Source: an uncultured Pseudomonadales bacterium (GTDB lineage Bacteria > Pseudomonadota > Gammaproteobacteria > Pseudomonadales > Pseudohongiellaceae). From it: DNA of 7,614 nt. The stretch's first letter is position 1. Each line of letters begins with the position of its first letter. Below the pieces are notes generated by a model. It was not told the DNA's origin, did no database searches, and was given only the letters and a program-made list of their open reading frames with translations. This document shows, piece after piece, positions 6,515 through 7,614 of the stretch. The stretch covers positions 1-7,614 of the forward strand of contig CALKDE010000219.1 of assembly GCA_938082955.1 (NCBI GenBank), in the 5' to 3' direction. The translations under genes and the position numbers were made by a program.

Positions 6515-7453
6515 ATGATTATCTTCGAAGAAATGAATCGCTTCTCTGCGCTGCAGGAAAGCTGCGTTGCCACTATCGGTAAATTCGATGGTGTGCATCT
6601 AGGACATCAACTAATACTGGATCAGCTAAAACAGAAAGCCGAGCAGTTCGCTCTGCCATCCCTGGTTATACTGGTCGAGCCTCATCCTGAAGAGTTTTTT
6701 GCAAGGGATGCTGATAGTTGCCCGGCGAGACTGACGATCCTACAGGAGAAGTTAGAGCTACTGGAAAGCTTCGGGATCGACTTTGTATTTCAGCTGAAAT
6801 TTGATCGACAGCTCAGTGAGTTGAGCGCCGAGGATTACATCGCGGATATATTGGTTGGGGGGCTGGGAGTAAAGAGTTTTATCGTCGGTAACGATTTTCG
6901 CTTCGGTCACCAGCGCAAGGGAGATTTTGCTCTACTTAGTGAAGCGGGTAAGCAGTTTGGTTTCGAAGTAGTAGAAACCGCGGCCTACGAGCGTAATGGG
7001 CATCGAATCAGTAGCACCTTCATTAGAGAGCAGCTAGCAAAGGCTGATTTTATTCTCGTTGAACAAGTGCTAGGTAGGCCTTATTCCATCAAGGGCGAGG
7101 TAGTCCGGGGTAAGCAGCTGGGTACCGACATGGGTTTTCCAACTTGCAATATCAAACCTCAGCGCCTGCGCATTCCCTTACACGGCGTTTATGCCTGCGA
7201 AGTTAGATTGGTCGATCAGTATCGACCCGCGGCGGTTAATATTGGCTATCGCCCCACGGTAACGGAATCGGGTGAGGCGCTGTTAGAAGCACACATACTG
7301 GATTTCAATGAGGACCTATACGGGAAAACGATAGAGGTTGTTTTTCGTCAGAAGATACGGGAAGAGACGAAATTTGCCGGTCTAGAAGAGTTGAAGAAAC
7401 AGATCAGTGCTGACGTTGAGCAAGTCAGGGAGATTTTTGGAGTTACTAGCTAA
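6515..7453 (+). CDS. ribF: Bifunctional riboflavin kinase / FMN adenylyltransferase (FAD synthetase)
   Basis: The 312-residue protein has the usual length of bacterial RibF. The N-terminal adenylyltransferase domain shows CVATIGKFDGVHLGHQ (17-32), the nucleotidyltransferase HxGH signature, EPHPEEFF (55-62), NDFRFGHQRKGDF (126-138) and ISSTFIREQL (165-174). The C-terminal flavokinase domain shows GKQLGTDMGFPTCNI (199-213), GVYACEV (224-230), NIGYRPTV (242-249) and EAHILDFNEDLYGK (258-271). The cytoplasmic enzyme phosphorylates riboflavin to FMN and then adenylates it to FAD. I use ATG 6515 because the following eleven residues correspond to the usual start of RibF proteins. The Shine-Dalgarno sequence is poor. 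It stands before ileS, as in most gammaproteobacteria. All key motifs are intact. Confidence 0.97.
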   Translation: MIIFEEMNRFSALQESCVATIGKFDGVHLGHQLILDQLKQKAEQFALPSLVILVEPHPEEFFARDADSCPARLTILQEKLELLESFGIDFVFQLKFDRQLSELSAEDYIADILVGGLGVKSFIVGNDFRFGHQRKGDFALLSEAGKQFGFEVVETAAYERNGHRISSTFIREQLAKADFILVEQVLGRPYSIKGEVVRGKQLGTDMGFPTCNIKPQRLRIPLHGVYACEVRLVDQYRPAAVNIGYRPTVTESGEALLEAHILDFNEDLYGKTIEVVFRQKIREETKFAGLEELKKQISADVEQVREIFGVTS

Positions 7454-7514
7454 GAATATTCGGCTACTAACAGATACATAATAGAACAAACCAATACAGC
7501 GTGCAGTTCAAGCT

Positions 7515-7614
7515 ATGAGTGATTACAAAGATACATTAAACCTACCGTCTACCGAGTTCCCGATGAAGGCCAATCTGGCTCAGCGGGAACCGGCTATGTT
7601 GCAGAATTGGCAGA
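7515..7614 (+). CDS. ileS: Isoleucyl-tRNA synthetase, N-terminal end (cut by window edge)
   Basis: The first 33 codons read MSDYKDTLNLPSTEFP, then MKANLAQREP and a tryptophan-containing end. This is nearly the same as the start of E. coli IleS ([26 protein letters not shown]). The enzyme charges tRNA-Ile; the HIGH and KMSKS motifs would lie beyond the window. It begins 61 bases after ribF with no terminator between them, so the two are probably co-transcribed. No clear Shine-Dalgarno sequence precedes the ATG. Confidence 0.95.
   Translation, partial: MSDYKDTLNLPSTEFPMKANLAQREPAMLQNWQ

Noticed and set aside
7454..7514. Possible terminator or regulatory element between ribF and ileS
   Set aside because: The 61 bases hold no stable inverted repeat, T-run or T-box-like structure that I could find; probable read-through.

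Overview
The window looks like a chromosomal segment of a gammaproteobacterium. The ribF-ileS pair, the FdhF/YdeP-type oxidoreductase and the sigma-factor/DUF4252 remnants all fit that group, and a marine lineage is possible, but no rRNA or other phylogenetic marker is present, so the assignment rests on gene content only. I see no mobile element, CRISPR array, tRNA or rRNA gene.

Left edge (1-338, + strand): a decayed locus. The end of an ECF sigma factor region 2 runs in frame straight into the C-terminal part of a DUF4252-type protein, and that second part carries an in-frame TGA. An internal deletion joining two neighbouring genes, followed by nonsense decay, explains this best.

Minus-strand block (365-3257): reading right to left, a doubtful 61-residue ORF, a small two-helix membrane protein of unknown function, and a full-length FdhF/YdeP-type molybdopterin oxidoreductase. 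The oxidoreductase has no ATG, GTG or TTG ahead of its conserved N-terminal motif. The codon with a well-placed Shine-Dalgarno sequence and the right family alignment is ATC (2578-2576), so this may be a rare non-AUG start or a start-codon mutation.

Plus-strand operon (3283-6390): an ATP-grasp ligase with an N-terminal membrane segment, a 581-residue fusion of a PlsC-type O-acyltransferase with an OlsB-type N-acyltransferase (the OlsF architecture of bifunctional ornithine lipid synthases), and an 81-residue two-helix membrane protein. The genes overlap by 8 bp or are spaced by 2 bp, so they are probably co-translated. Together they suggest synthesis of an acylated amino-acid membrane lipid, with the ATP-grasp enzyme perhaps making or modifying the amino-containing head group. 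That role is inference and is the most promising biology here.

Right edge (6391-7614): a 124-bp intergenic region with stem-loop-forming repeats and a TATAAT box precedes ribF (riboflavin kinase/FAD synthetase), followed after 61 bp by the first 33 codons of ileS. The murJ gene that often precedes ribF in gammaproteobacteria is not there; the lipid operon occupies that position.
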